From Bryum argenteum (lineage: Eukaryota; Streptophyta; Bryopsida; Bryales; Bryaceae): a stretch of DNA of 64,000 nt. Shown here one piece after another: positions 11,784-25,303 of this stretch. The notes under the pieces were generated by a model, which saw only the letters and a program-made list of their open reading frames with translations, searched no databases and had not been told where the DNA came from. The position numbers were made by a program, and so were the translations under genes. The stretch spans positions 6,464,648 through 6,528,647 of the forward strand of contig CM073329.1 of the NCBI GenBank assembly GCA_037043015.1, given 5' to 3'. Each line of letters starts with the position of its first letter. Within the stretch, counting starts at the first letter, position 1.

Positions 11784-14700
11784 TCACACAGACTTTGGCA
11801 CTGCAACTTCCTTTGTTGCATCCAGCTTTGCTGCTTTAGAAGGGCTTGGTACCCGAGGTGTGTCTTTCTTCCCCGGTTTTGACAATCCTGCAGGCTTCAA
11901 TGTCTGTGGCGATGCCTTTGTCACATTCCCTAACTTCATATTGCGCCTCACGTACCCTGTGGCCACACCCTGCATTTCCATAGCCTCGTGCATAAAAAAA
12001 CCATCACTATATATACAAGAAATTTGAATTTGTTCATACAAATTTTCAAGGGACAGAGGTTACCTTGACAACTTCTACAGCTTCAGGTCTCTGTGCAGCA
12101 GACGCTGTGGTGTTTACATCCTCGTGTATCTCCTGCACGACTTCATCGACAACTGCAATGCCTGTAGCAGCCTCTCCCTCCTCTTCGACCGCCGCTGTTG
12201 TCTTCTCCAGCAGTGGACCTCCCCCGTGCTTCTTCTGAGCTCCAATTGGACCTTCTTCATCGCCGCTATGATCATCAGACACCCCCGAAGGTGCAAGTGT
12301 TGGGGAAGTTACCCTCCTCTTCTCAATTGTAGTAGTCGTAGTCGGTGTGACCTCCAATACCAAAGCTGTCGTTGTCAGTAGCGGCTCCATCGGCTGTAGC
12401 ACTGTCGAATCGGTGCGAGAAGCCTTGAAGCCTATGAGTTCCCTGAACATGGCCTCCAAGCGTCTGTTGGAATCATCGATCTTCGACTCTAAGCGCGTGT
12501 TGGATGCTTCGATCTTGTCCTCGAGCTGCTCTATGGATGCTTCCATCATCACCTCCAAGTCTTGCATCCTTGTCTCGAGTGAGTCATTGGCATCGTCATC
12601 AGTCTCATTCTTCGCTTGCAGTCGCTCATATTCTTCCTCCATCTCTTCTTGGATCTCTGACGGAAAAGGTTCACGCTTATGACGGATACTCTGTCACAGT
12701 AATGTCCCAAATCATCAATAAAACTTTAGTAGATGACAAATTCAAGAATTACCTATGAAAATCTATTTGGCCAAACATTACTTCAGACATTTAATTATGT
12801 TCTTAAAGACATTGTAGTATACATTTCACTCTGTCTTCCTACACAAGAAGACATTTGTTTTTTACAAAATTTATTTCAAAATTTCCCACTTACATTTACT
12901 TATTATTTTTATAATTTTACTTCAAAAATGTACATACGCTTCGGAAGAGGCACATGAAGTCATCTCAGTAAGTTTCTAAGTTGTTATATCAAACAGTGAG
13001 ATATGTATTTAAAAGAGTTGTCACTATAATTTGAATATCTTTTATAAAACATTACCTAAAACAACCGAGAATGGTTTAAATTCCTAAACATTACAATTTG
13101 TACGTGCATAGTTTAACAATACGTAAAATGTATTTAGATGTTTTCTAAACCATTATCTCATTCATTTAAAAATGCTAAGAAAAAAAATGAAAAACAACAT
13201 ATTCTGATGTTTTACGAGACATTCTGTTAGACACATAAATGTCTCTTGAAATGTTGTCTAAAACATTTACAGGAGTCTATAAAAGTGTTTTCTAAAAAAA
13301 TTAAAGATGTTTTAAAAAACGTTACGTAAGTCATCACGGATTATTGAACAAGACATTGTTGTATACATCCTCTAATTCTGTAAAAACACTTCTTCATACT
13401 TACACTAGTGTTTAAATCTACAGTACAGTACATAAGAAATTTAAAGGATTTTGTGATACACCTTACCTGCCAACATTGCATATGTCTTCACAACATTACT
13501 TATACTGAATTTTCAAACAACAACCAAATTATAATTTCACGACATTTAGACTTTACTGGAGAGGAAAAAACTTGTCAAAAACAACGTAATAGCCTTCAAA
13601 AAAGCCAGGAAATCTTTGAAGATACTCATTTTCAAACTTCTTAGGTGTACATGCAAAACATTACACTTACCAGCTTCACTAACGCAGGCTCTCTTAGCAA
13701 TGCCATCACCGCTGCCTTCCCTCCCTTCCCTTTAGCCACTCTGCGCATCTTCTCAGAGTTTGTCTTCGCCTCTTTAGTCGTCCTCTTCTTCACCATCTTG
13801 TTCCAGTGGATATCGGAGATGTGGGAAGGTTTTGCACCGCAGTTGTCAATAACCCTGTTGAACTGAAACCGTTGGTTGGTTAGGGTCTTGTTCGCCCTCA
13901 CAATGATCCATCCCTTGTCAACGTCCTGACGTTGTTTGGGGTGTAGCCCCTTCACCTGCCACGCTGCACAGAAAAATAATAACATATGCAGTTCTGTAAA
14001 TGCATAAACTACATCAAACATAAAAAACAACAATCTCTATGTACGATTGAAAAATTTATTAATTTGCATTAGATGTTATTGAGAGACGTCTCTGTAAACA
14101 TCTGTGGACAGTGGTTGACGATTCATAAGACACATGTGGACATTAGTTGATATTTAAGAAGACATTTTTAGACATGTTTGAAGTTTACAAAGACATCACA
14201 AGACATTGTTGTATGGCTAAGAACACATCTTTAGACATTGGTAAACGTCTAAAATCATTTTTGTAGACCTTGTTTGATGTCTAAAAAGTCATCTATGGAC
14301 ATTGGTTTATTTTTAAACTGAAATTTGTAGTCATTGCTTAATGTCTACAAAGACATCTGTTCCTCATCGCGAACAACAATCCCACTACGAATATTTCATG
14401 TACTTACAAAAATCACAAACGTACTGTATGTAGAGCAAATGTCTTCGTTGATTACCACATGTACATTAATATTACGTAAAATGCAACAAAACATAAAAAC
14501 AATCTCACTACATTTCATTCTCAAAAAATTATAAAAACTTACCTTCAAAAAGGCGCTTGAAATACCTTTGTTGCATCGTGTCCTCCTGATCCTTAAAGCA
14601 CGGACCAGGATCCAAGTTCTTCGTAAATAGCCTCACATCCCTCTCAAACTCTTTTCTCAAAGACCCGCAAGGGGTGCCGTGCTCATCCACCATGATGATC

Positions 14701-17700
14701 TTCTTTGTACGGGGCTGCATCTCTTGTAGTTTTGGTGGGTGCATGGGAGTACGAGTCCGCTCTTCTTCTTCAAACACCTCTTCATTCTCATTGTCACCAT
14801 CTTCTTCGTCCTCCTGTTCGTCCTCCTCATCCTGCGATGTCTCAAATCCTCGGCTGTAGAACACAAACCCTTGCCTATTTGAATGTTAAAAGCACAAAAA
14901 AATAACTTCACTACCAACAATTTAAAGCCATGTAAAAGCAATGCACAACTCATAGCATATTCAAAATTTGCACAACTAAAAAACCCATGCTTCAACACCT
15001 AATCACTTCATACATGTATGGATAGAGAAATGTCACCTACGACATGTAACAAAGATTGGCAGAACGATTTTTAAAACATGTAATTATATGTTGCCAAACA
15101 TAGAGAAAGACATGTAGAGATATTTTAAACAGAATTAGTAAAGAATTGTGAGGATGTTTCATATTACATCAACACGTACATTTCCAAATCTTTTCAAACA
15201 CACTTTCGTACACAGAACTTTATGTCTTGACTACAATTACGTGAGTGTCTTTCACATGTTTACTTAAGCATTTTCTCATACATTTCATGACCGCAATTGT
15301 CTTAATAAATGGATGAAAATATGGAGATAAAAGAGTACGCTGTAATTATTATCCTACTTTAACAAATTTATATCTTTTGTTCATTAGATTGAAATCGTTT
15401 TCTTATTCTTGGTGGTTACATACTAATGTATAGTCTTGCAACTAGTAAATCAGAATCTCAAGAATACGTACTAAATTTTTAGTTAAGACCTCACAAACTC
15501 GGCCAAAAACTACAGCTTTGTACATAAGAAATCAAATTATGTTTGTTTGCTTGTTTCATGTGTGAGAGATAAATTTTTGCACGTATTATTCTTCATGCAC
15601 ATCAAATACTGTAGTTTGAGCTACTACATCTTCATTTTGTAATGGAATATGCAAAACGGATTTTTATGACCTCTAACCTCTAAGTACTTAGAGAAAAACA
15701 TGAGAAGAGAAAACAGTAAGCAGTACTTTTTTCCTACTTTAGAAAATTCATATCTTTTCTGCATTACATTGAAATCGTTTTCTAATTGTTGGAGGTGAAA
15801 AACTCATGTATACTCTTGAAACTTGTATGTCAAAATCTAAAGATAACGTACGTAATATTTTTTTTAGTCCTCCCAAACTCGGCCAAAAACTACAGCTTTG
15901 TAAATTAGTTTTCAAATTATGTTTGTTTGGTACTTTAATGTGTGAGAGATAACTTATTGCATGTGTGATGCTTCATGCACATCAAATACTTAAGTGTGTT
16001 CTAATACATCTTAAAATCGAAATCGAAATGGAAGAAGCAAAACGGATTTTTATGACCTCTAACCTCTAAGTACTTAGACAAAAACATGAGAAGAGAAAAC
16101 AGTAAGCAGTACTTTTTCCCTACTTTAAGAAATTAATAACTTTTCCGCATTACATTGAAATCGTTTTCTAATTGTTGGAGGTGACAAACTCATGTATACT
16201 CTTGCAACTCGTACGTCAGAATCTAATGATTACGTATGTTATAATATTTTTAGTCCTCTCAAACTTTGCTAGAAAATACTGCTTGACGAATTTCGTTTCA
16301 AATTCCATGGTTTTGGTACATTCATGTGGGACATCAATCCAAGAACACGTTATGCACTAACAAGTTGCAAGTTCAGTACAATAAGTACAATAAACATACT
16401 GACCGGAACTCTTGCTGCAGTTGCAGCTGTCTCATGCGTGCGGTGGAAGTCGGTTGCACTTCATCAACTTTCCCTTTCCCCTTTCGACTGGACAGAGGCT
16501 GCAAATCTTCCCTCTGTTTTGTTCGACGCTCCTGAACTGCCCAACGAGTACCGTCATCTCCATCACTAGTGTCATGTGTCCTACGGGGCGACCGCCTCTT
16601 CGTACCGGTCTTCTTCGTCATCCTCAAGCGCCGAGCTGGCCACTCCACAAATGTCTCTAAATTTTTCTGCCACAAATCCACACTTCATTTATGACATCTA
16701 CATAGACATCCAGTAAGACATCATCTTAGACATCGAGTAAGACATCATCTTAGACATCTTCTAAGACATACTTGTGCAAAAACTAGCATAAAACCGCAAT
16801 GGACTTTTTGCGATCATTGCAATGTCCTTAGTACGTCAAAATGTGGCTGTGGCACTTCTCAATCGCCGCCAGAAGGTACCAGGCAAGTTGAAACCAGGTA
16901 TCAGATACAACGCTGAAGGTTTTGAAAGACAGTAGGTGAGGGCAAGAAAGATCATGAAGTTGGTCCTCCTGTAGCCACTCGTCCTGTAACGCCTTGCCAT
17001 CGAGGATGGAAATGTCGCTAGTAGGAGAAGATCTAAACCTAGAACTTTAAACATGAATATCACACACGATTGCGAGAATTTCATGTATTCTATGAGGAGA
17101 TTAAGGTAAGTACACCCAAAAGAAGACGATCCGAAAGAGGTGTACTTACCTCGCCGCGTGTTTTCTGCTTTTCGAGCTCCTCTCTCTCTCAGAACCGACC
17201 CATAAGTTCAAACTTGAAGCAAAGTGTGAAGGAAAAAGACATGCAACACCAACTGTGAAGCTACATCCAAAGTACAATGAGAGAAACCACCAATCATCAT
17301 GCAAACACACAAGAACTATGACAATCAGGAAAGACATTAGAAGCAAAATTCATGGATGTCTTCACTAAAAAGAGGTGAATTCGTACTTACAAGTACCTCC
17401 GTACATGAGCAACTCAGAACCACGAAGATGCAAAACGTATGCACAGAAGAACTGCAACTGGAGAGAAAGAGTGTCGTAAGGGAGGAGGTGCGAGCCGAGT
17501 GAGGCAAGCGACTCCCAAAGATCGGGCGGCCTCGCCTCTGGCCGGCGCATTGAAGCTGGCGATCGCAGCGCCCACCTTGGCGGCGATCGCAGGGACCCCT
17601 TCCCCGTGGCGACGCTGCAAAAGCGGCGATTGCAGGGCCGCTTCCTCGCAAAGAACAAGAACGCCTGTCGATCTGCTCCGACCCCCTATGACCGCTGCTC

Positions 17701-18262
17701 CGACCCCTATGACCGCTGATCCGACCCCTATTACTGCTGGGCGGACCCCATGACCGTGCGTGCTTGCGCAAGCCTCCCCGCAGCGCAAAAATTGCATGTG
17801 CGACGATAATTTGTGTACATTTTGAGGATGCATAGCAGTAATTTTTGGAGGTTGGTACTACATTCTGAGACGTGTCAGTCAAGTTAGATCATAAATTTTC
17901 TAATCTATGAGAATTGGAGCTGGAATTGGGTTTTTGAGAGTGCATACCTTGTGAGCACTTCCTCTGTTAGGACAAGTTGAGAAGCATGAAGTGACTGGAG
18001 GCACTTGAGGTTGTTGAAGAGGATCCACGTGTTGCACAAAGCGCGCGCTCCGCCGCAATTCGCTCGTGGAACTTGGACGTTTTATCTTCATTGTTGCTGT
18101 AGGAGGAGTGGCTCTTGCAATTTGTTCAACAAAGTTGTTAAACACGTGAAGGGCTGCGTGTGAAATCTCACTCCTTCGCAGTTTTTCTGGTAAAGTGTCC
18201 ATAGATCCTATACTTGCATCATGCTCAAGAAATTGTGTAGTAACTCCCATGTTTGAATGCAA
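11784..18262 (-). CDS. CACTA TnpA-like protein (plant En/Spm second gene), intact by splicing
   Basis: I infer six minus-strand exons: 18262-17948, 16666-16404, 14853-14543, 13963-13671, 12657-12064 and 11969-11784. All have GT/AG borders and compatible phases; they sum to 1962 nt, a 653-residue protein. Exon 3 holds a long acidic tract followed by EHGTPCGSLRKEF and FKDQEDTMQQRYF. Exon 4 holds WQVKGLHPKQ, GWIIVRANKTL and a Lys/Arg-rich stretch, resembling the plant CACTA transposase_24-type domain. Exon 5 begins with a coiled coil (repeating LE-x-K-I-x-S-N-R-L). TnpA-class proteins bind subterminal repeats and help excision. No stop or frameshift is needed, in contrast to the companion TNP2. 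The 16404 donor (GTCAGT) is weak, and the start could be at 18262 or 18250. Confidence 0.6.
15330..16345. repeat. Three tandem ~383-bp repeats in a TnpA-like intron
   Basis: The phrase ACTCGGCCAAAAACTACAGC occurs at 15497 and 15877 (380 bp apart) and a diverged third copy lies near 16260. GACCTCTAACCTCTAAGTAC occurs at 15668 and 16054 (386 bp apart). The block lies between exons 2 and 3 of the TnpA-like gene and is AT-rich and non-coding. Confidence 0.8.
17673..17755. repeat. ~21-bp GC-rich minisatellite, about four units
   Basis: Units of the form CTCCGACCCCTATGACCGCTG repeat with small changes inside a GC-rich block (about 17480-17800) that contrasts with the AT-rich element around it. It lies in the first intron of the TnpA-like gene. 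Overlapping ORFs on both strands read as low-complexity Arg/Gly/Ser and are probably not genes. Confidence 0.75.
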
Positions 18263-19663
18263 TAAAGTGCCCTTTGTTAGGGTTTCAAACTAGGAAGAGG
18301 AGAAAGTGGGAGTTCTAAGTTCTGAAGGCAATTCCTTCTACAGTAGTAGTCGCTGACCTAAAACTAATGAGCCACGTGGATTTAGGGATTCGTCGAAGTC
18401 CTATTAATTTTCCAAAAATTTAATACATTGTTAGACATCTAGAAAGACATCTAATAATTTAATTATTTTTTTATCAGGATGTCTTAATAGATGATTGTCA
18501 TTTTCGACATCTATAGTGGTCATCATAAAGTACTTTCGATGTAGTATCATGGATTATGAACCATTGGACAACACAGACATTGCGGCACTACGCTTCTAGA
18601 GTATATGATCACGTGACTTGTTTCAGTAGTATGTAAGTTGTTTGTGTGAAATTGAAATGGCGTTGGATGGGGAAGCCATGTCCGATTTGGAATCAGTTGG
18701 AGAATGTAATCATCCATACGAAGAGTATCCGTTTGAAGCGTATGATTTAGGCCATGCTCAGTACTTGGAGATGCTAGTTGTACTTCATCTTTGAGCAACC
18801 GTATAATTTTGAGCGTGGTTTGTTACTCCGAGATCAGACGATGATTACTACAGCAACATGTATTGCATTTCGTGGTTTTATGAGGGTCATTATCCATTTG
18901 ACACCTGGGAAGAAAACTACGATCAGTGGTTGTATGACCAAATTTTGTTTGAAATGCTAGAGGAATAGATTTTATGAACACCTGGACGACTTACTTACCG
19001 TACTATAGTACGTACATTTTAGTTTTTGATAGAAGAGATATTATTCTGACACTGTTTGTACAGTGAGGTAAAAATTTTGAGATTTAGAAATGAATGGTTT
19101 TTGAGAATTTATATGTATGTTAAGTCAGTGTTCACTGTGATGGAGACAATATTATGTTGTTGTTTTTTTATTTTAGTAAATTCTAAGCCTTTACAGGAAT
19201 CCTAAATGTATGGCATGTGTACAAACATACAGAGTGCGAGAATTTTAATATTCAGTATGGTTTACTTGTAGAGAGAGCAACATGTGGTGCTGGATTTGCC
19301 TATATCTTAGTAGCAAATTATTTTTGGCTACTGTCGCAGAACTATATTGATGGAGAAGGAGTGCGTATATTGATCTAATTGTATGGACTTCCACGGATTT
19401 AGGGAAGTGGGGAAGAATTGACTGGTAAGATTAAGACATTCTTATGCACTGCACAGTATGTGTAGATGTCTGCACAGATGTTGTTGTACATGTCTGTGGA
19501 AGAACAAAACAAACATTATAAGACGTTGAAGGCATAAGCTGATATAGAAAATGTATAACAGTGTCAGTCGTATACCTTTATTGTAATTTTACGGAAATTT
19601 TATGATCACAATTTAATTTATTCTCTGAAGAATTTTGTTACAATTTGCAGCACAATTGGTGCA

Positions 19664-22600
19664 ATGAGCACACACAGCGTTCGCCGCGGCGCAAGAATAC
19701 GAATTGATGCTGATGGCCGGACATTCCGTAACATTCCAGTTGCTGACCTTATCCTCCAGGTAGAGCTTCGAGTGGCAACAACAAAAGACATCACATCATA
19801 CTATTGCCCTTGTTACGACTGCCATGGGGGTCGATACCAGCGAATCAGCGTCATACGAGAGCACCATGCGTCAGCCGGGAGGGATCCTTTTCTGACAAAG
19901 TCACTTCTAGGTGGCGACCCACCCGAAGGATATCCAGTTGATGGTATGTGGGTGGAGGATATTCCGTATGACAACGACGTTATAGATGATATTCCAAACG
20001 TTGCGAATGATGATGTTGTCGAAGACATTTTGCAAGACCTCTCTAGACATGATGGAGGTCCTGAAGCTGCAAGTTCTTTAGATGAGTTCCATGACGACGC
20101 ATGCCAGGTCATGGATGCTCTTGATCGCGGTGATGCACTTCACATGGATGCAGGAGGTGAAGGTAATGTGGACGACAACAATGACATGGAGGGCGACACA
20201 GTTGATGACCTGCAGCGCTTGTATGCTGAAGCTAAGACACCGTTGTATCCGGGATCGAAAACTAGCGTTGTATCTGCTACGATTGTTCTCATGAACATGT
20301 GCGTTGTGTTTGGGGTTAGCAACACTTTCAGGACGGAATTGTTGCGTTACTTGGCAGAGGACTTATTACCGGAGGGGAACAAGTTGCCAAGAAGTCATTA
20401 TGCAGCAGCAAAGAGCATCCGAAGATTGGGGTTGGACTACAAAAACATCCATGCATGTCCTGATGGATGTGTTTTGTATGAGGAAGATCATGCGGAGTTG
20501 CAGACGTGCCCGAAGTGTTCGAAGTCCCGGTGGAGGGAGGGCACCAACTCCATACCAGCTAAGGTGATCCGTCACTTCACTCTCATTCCCCGATTGAAAC
20601 GGATGTGGAGATCGCCTGAGATGGCCAGCATGTTGACAGGTCACACGAAGCATGTTAGTAAGGACGGCATAATGCGATCGTGGTTGTGATCCCCCTGCGC
20701 GGAAACACATCAACACGGACGCCTGCGTTTGACATCTTCGGACGTGATGAGAGAAACATGCGGCTAGCCTTAGCGCTCGACGGTGTGAATCCATTTAAGT
20801 TGAGCAAAGACGAATTGGTCGACGTGGCCGGTCTTGATATTGATTTATAATTTGGAGCCATGGTTTGTCACGAAGAAGTTTTTCATATCCTTGTCCATTT
20901 TGATATCGGGCGTGATCGCCGACATCGACAAACATTGATGTATATTTGCGCCCATTGTTGAGAGAGCTACATCAACTTTGGGAAGGCGTACAAAGACATG
21001 ATTTGACCAACGAGTGGGGTCTCGACATTTCACTCTACGAGGATTGCTCATGTGGACTATTTCAGATTTTCCAGCGTACGGCTTGATCTCTGGCTTATCA
21101 TGTAAGGGATATAGAGGTTGTCCTTGTTGTGGCCCCGAGACGGATGCTCGTATGGCGAAGACAGGAGATTTGCGTGCTGACCGCACGGCGAGGGGTTCGA
21201 AGATTGTGTACGGGGGAGTACGTCGATATCTGAGTCGTCACCATCCATACCGGAGATACAGACGGTTCAATGGGCAGCGTGAGACTCGCACGGCGCCAAC
21301 AACCGTCTCAGGCGGAGACGTAATCCGATACGCTGCATGGCGGCAATCATACCTGGACCTTGGTGGGCGGGAAGGGGCCCCCAGTGACCCTGTTCATAGC
21401 ACGGGAGTGAAGCGTCTTAGTGCATTCTACGAACTACCGTACTGGCAGGTAAGATTGTTTTTTTGTTATTCTACAACCAGCTGTCTATTACAATGTCTAA
21501 AGATGTCTTTCAAGACATTAAAATAGTTATACAGTGCATGTAGATGTCTGATTAGAAATGAAAAATGTATTTCTAGTTGTTTTTCTAGACATAAGAACGT
21601 AGAAGCAGACATTGCCTGTAGGGAATGAGGAAATTTTATTGTAATGACCATTAATGAAACAAATGTAATAAATTGAAGTTGGTACGTTCTAACAAAGACT
21701 TGAGGTTCGACACGTATTGGACGTCATGCATCGCGAGAAGAATCTATGTGAGAACATTTTGAAGACGCATTTGGAATGAACGATGACCAGTGAAGTCGTC
21801 AAGATGTGCAGGACTTGAACATACGTGAGGAGATCTGGTTGCAGCCCCCACGACGCAGAGGTGACGAGTACTACATGCCGCAGGCCCCGTACATGTTGAA
21901 GGCAGAGGAGAAACAAGAGTTTGTTCAAATAGTTTCGAATATACGCACTCCAACGAAGTACGTGGGGGCAATTCACAAGCGGCTAGAAAACGGGAAACTG
22001 CAGTACATGAAGACGCACGACTACCATGTCCTCATGCAGCAGGTAAGCAAAATAAATTCAGATGACATATTATTTAAGATACATGGCGCAGTAAGAGTTT
22101 TTGAAAGGATTACGCTTAAGGAGTTACTATGAAAAAACATTGAAGCATGTCTAAAAATACATCCACATGTTGAAGTAGACACTACAGACTCATATTGTTG
22201 TAGACATCGTTACAGATAGAAGACATTGTTATAATTTATAATGAATGACAATTTCTATCTCAGGCGTTTCTTTTGTCTGCATGTAAAGATAATGATTGTA
22301 CTGTTTGATATAGATACTTCCGGTGGCCATTCGTAACTTGCTGGATGAGGAGGTGCGGGTTGCTATAATCAAAATGTGCAGAGTTTTCCAGCGTCTATGT
22401 GAGAAGGACATACGTGAAGACAGTCATGATAGTCTCATGCGCGACGTTGTACTGGCAACATGTGTGTTGGAGAAGGAGTTTCCACCGACGTTTTTGAACA
22501 TGATGACACATCTTCCGATACACCTCGTTGAACAACTCTTCATATGTGGACCTGTACATTGCAGATGGATGTATCCGATTGAGAGATACCTGAAGAGGCT

Positions 22601-24044
22601 GAAGGATTACGTGAGGACCAGAGCACATCCTGAAGGGAGCATTGCAGAAGGGTATCGATTGGACGAAACTCTTGGCTTTTGTACGGAGTACATGAAACGA
22701 CATCGAGCAACAACTTACCGTGTATGGGACGCCAACGAAGATGCAAGCATGAATGACGAGATCTTGGGGGAGAATGCATCCAGAAAGCGTCGAATGTCCG
22801 ATCAGCTACGGGGATACGCACATGCTTTCGTCATCGATAATGCACCCTGCTTGGAATCGTGGCGAGAGTGAGTTCTTGTACCAACATGCGGACATGCGAG
22901 GCCGTCCCCCTGATTATTATTATCGTCGTACCATGGTTTGTTATAATCAATGATTAAATCAAATTTGGGCACGCTCACATGTCTAAAAGAATGTCCGTGC
23001 AGACATTCTTTTAAACATTCAAAAAGTTTTGTAAACGTATTCATGATGTAAATGCAGGTGTCGTAAACATAGTGAAGATGGACATTACAATGTCTTAGTA
23101 GACGTCTCAGAAGACATAACCAGAGTTAACACAAATGCAGGAAGTTTTTAATCATGCATTTGCAATGTCTAACGACAGAGGTGGGGGTGTTGTATAGGGA
23201 ATACATCATCGCGAAGGGATGCCGATGGGAAGAGCGAGAGGCATATCGAGTACAGTGTAGACGCCAGCGACCTTCTAGACCTGTGACATACCCCGCAAAA
23301 CTTAGAGATTTGCCATGCTTTGCAGATTGGTTGAAGACACGGGTGCTGGAAGCAGAACATGCTGGTGATTCTCTGGAGAATGACGTGCTACATTACTCAT
23401 GTCCTCCTGAGCGGTTTGCAATTACGCATCGGCATATGAAAGCATTTGGTATGCATTTGCGTGTTCGGACATCTGAGGGGGGCCTTGTTACTCGAGACTC
23501 ATGTGTAGTGGCAACCTATACACAACAGCTACGTTGGGGGATTCGGAATGGTATGCCCATTGACCATACCGCAGAGCATGTAGGATACATACAGGAAATA
23601 CTGGAGTTGGATTACCGTAATCACTGCACCACGGTTTTGCTATGCGAATGGGTACGACCCTCACGGGATGTGCGAGTGCCCAGTATTGAGCGTGACCAGT
23701 ACGGATTCAACGTGGCGAACTTCAACCATTTGGACAGTACAGTGCATCCGGATTCATTTGCGTTCCCCATACATTGTCAGCAGGTTTTTTTTTCAGATGA
23801 CCCCATGAGACGAGGATGGAAGACAATGGTCTGCCGAACTGACGTCCGGGGGAGGCGCACTCCACTACAACATCAACAACCACAGCCCACAGGAATCGCA
23901 ATTGGAGAGGACGCTGATTTCCAAGGGTTACAACCGCAGATTTTGGAGACAGAGGCAGTTCGAGGAGCAGTGGCCACGGGAGGGTCCTATGTTACAACAG
24001 CAACGAACACGTCCAATCATGATGAAATCGAAGAGGAGTATTGA
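19664..24044 (+). pseudogene. CACTA TNP2-type transposase, decayed
   Basis: The frame starts at ATG 19664. Recognisable family segments in order are: HACPDGCVLYEED, CPKCSKSRW and PRLKRMWRSPEMASML in the first exon; FGRDERNMRLALALDGVNPF; NIDVYLRPLL and LHQLWEGV; FTLRGLLMWTISDFPAYGL and CPCCGPETDA; KTHDYHVLMQQ; LPIHLVEQLFICGPVHCRWMYPIERYLKRLK; and a final exon with HYSCPPERF...RDQYGFNVANF...QVFF. These match the TNP2 transposase, DUF4218 and DUF4216 blocks of plant CACTA elements. Introns separate the later segments. Between about 20680 and 21030 the conserved pieces lie in different frames, requiring about four indels, and normal spacing is lost. The protein would cut element ends; this copy should be inactive. 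Confidence 0.85.
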
Positions 24045-24089
24045 CACGTAAAGTTATTTATACCGATACTAGTGTTTTGTACATAGGAG

Positions 24090-25290
24090 TTGCACTACTG
24101 GACGTTTGCAAGGATGTCGTCAAAGATGTTTTATACCATGTCTTAGACAATGTTTCAAGGATGTCTGGGAAGATGTTTTGTATGATGTCTTCTAAGATGT
24201 TTTACAAGTTGTATTTTCAAATGTCTATAGAGACATCCTTCTAGTATTTTACTTGTAGTCAGTAAAATGTGTACAAAGACATAGTAAGACATGTAAGGTC
24301 GTTCGACTTGGAAATGTCTTTTCCATGTAGATAAATAGCTATAAATTAAAATATAAATATTATGTCCACGTGTATTTTCTAAAATAAATAGGAAAAAATT
24401 GCCATATACATTAATTTGAAGATGTCTTTTCAAATGTCTACAAAGACATCCTTATAGTATTTTACTAGTTGTCAGTAAAGTGTCTACGAAGACATAGTAA
24501 GACATTTAATGTCGTCTGACGTGGATAATTCTTTGCCATGTAGATAAAGAGCAGTAAATTATGAAAGAAATATTATGTCCACGTGTGTTTTCAAAAATAA
24601 ATATGAAAATTTGCCCTACATATTAAAAAATATTTAAAAAAATATATATATTATCTTATAAATTTAATATTACTTTAATAATTAATTTTCAGCTTTTCAC
24701 ATTTTTAATGATTAAAAAAATTTTATTTTTTTCAAAAACTAATTTATTATAATATATTACTTTAAAATTCTGAATTATGTGTAAATTATAATTTCCACAT
24801 TATAAAATTAGTTTTTAACTTCATTTAAAAAATTGAACCAATGAAAAAATCTGAAATTATTATTTGAATTTTATTCAATTAATTTTTTGAATATTTTGGT
24901 AGTAGAAATAAAATTTTAATGAACAAAAAACGAAAGATTTTTTATACAATGAAGGTTTTTTTCTTTTCCTCATACAAACCGCTGCCCATTTAGATGTTTT
25001 TTTACAACCGGGCTGATTTTTACCCGAAACCCAGTAACTTCATTAGTTTTTCACTTTCTTTAACCCAGATTCCTTGCCTACGTGGCAATGTAATGTCTAT
25101 AGAGATGTCTTATAAGACATCGTTAGAACATTTAAGTGTATTGTGATGTCTTTATGTCTTCATGCCCCTCCAATCCCAAATCCATCTTTAGACAGCTCAG
25201 ACATCTTCATGCCTTACAAGACATCTTGCGATACACTAAGACATCTTAAAAGACATCTTTAGATTTCTGCAAACATCTAAAAAACAGCGG
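24090..25290. repeat. Right subterminal repeat zone of CACTA, with a 214-bp tandem duplication
   Basis: Dense GATGTCTT/AAGACATC words mirror the left end. Two copies of a block starting TTTTCAAATGTCTA at 24213 and 24427 (214 bp apart) run to about 24625. The interval 24620-24990 is extremely AT-rich. No gene is seen. Confidence 0.75.
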
Positions 25291-25303
25291 GTTTCTTATA
25301 GTG

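Larger units (their letters stand above)
10353..25303. mobile_element. CACTA (En/Spm-type) DNA transposon, 14,951 bp
   Basis: The left end begins CACTATAAGAAACAGGCTG and the right end finishes CAGCGGGTTTCTTATAGTG, an inverted terminal repeat of about 19 bp. It is flanked by the 3-bp duplication TTT (10350-10352 and 25304-25306), as expected for CACTA elements. Inside are a TNP2-type transposase gene on the plus strand and a TnpA-like gene on the minus strand. GATGTCTT/AAGACATC words are dense at both ends and recur between exons. The element sits in a coding exon of the ParB-like/methyltransferase gene. TNP2 has several frame disruptions, so this copy is probably not autonomous, although its ends look usable. 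Confidence 0.93.

Noticed and set aside
17337..17882. 181-codon minus-strand ORF in the GC-rich block
   Set aside because: It is low-complexity Arg/Gly/Ser, has equally open shadows on both strands over a minisatellite, and lies inside an intron of the TnpA-like gene.
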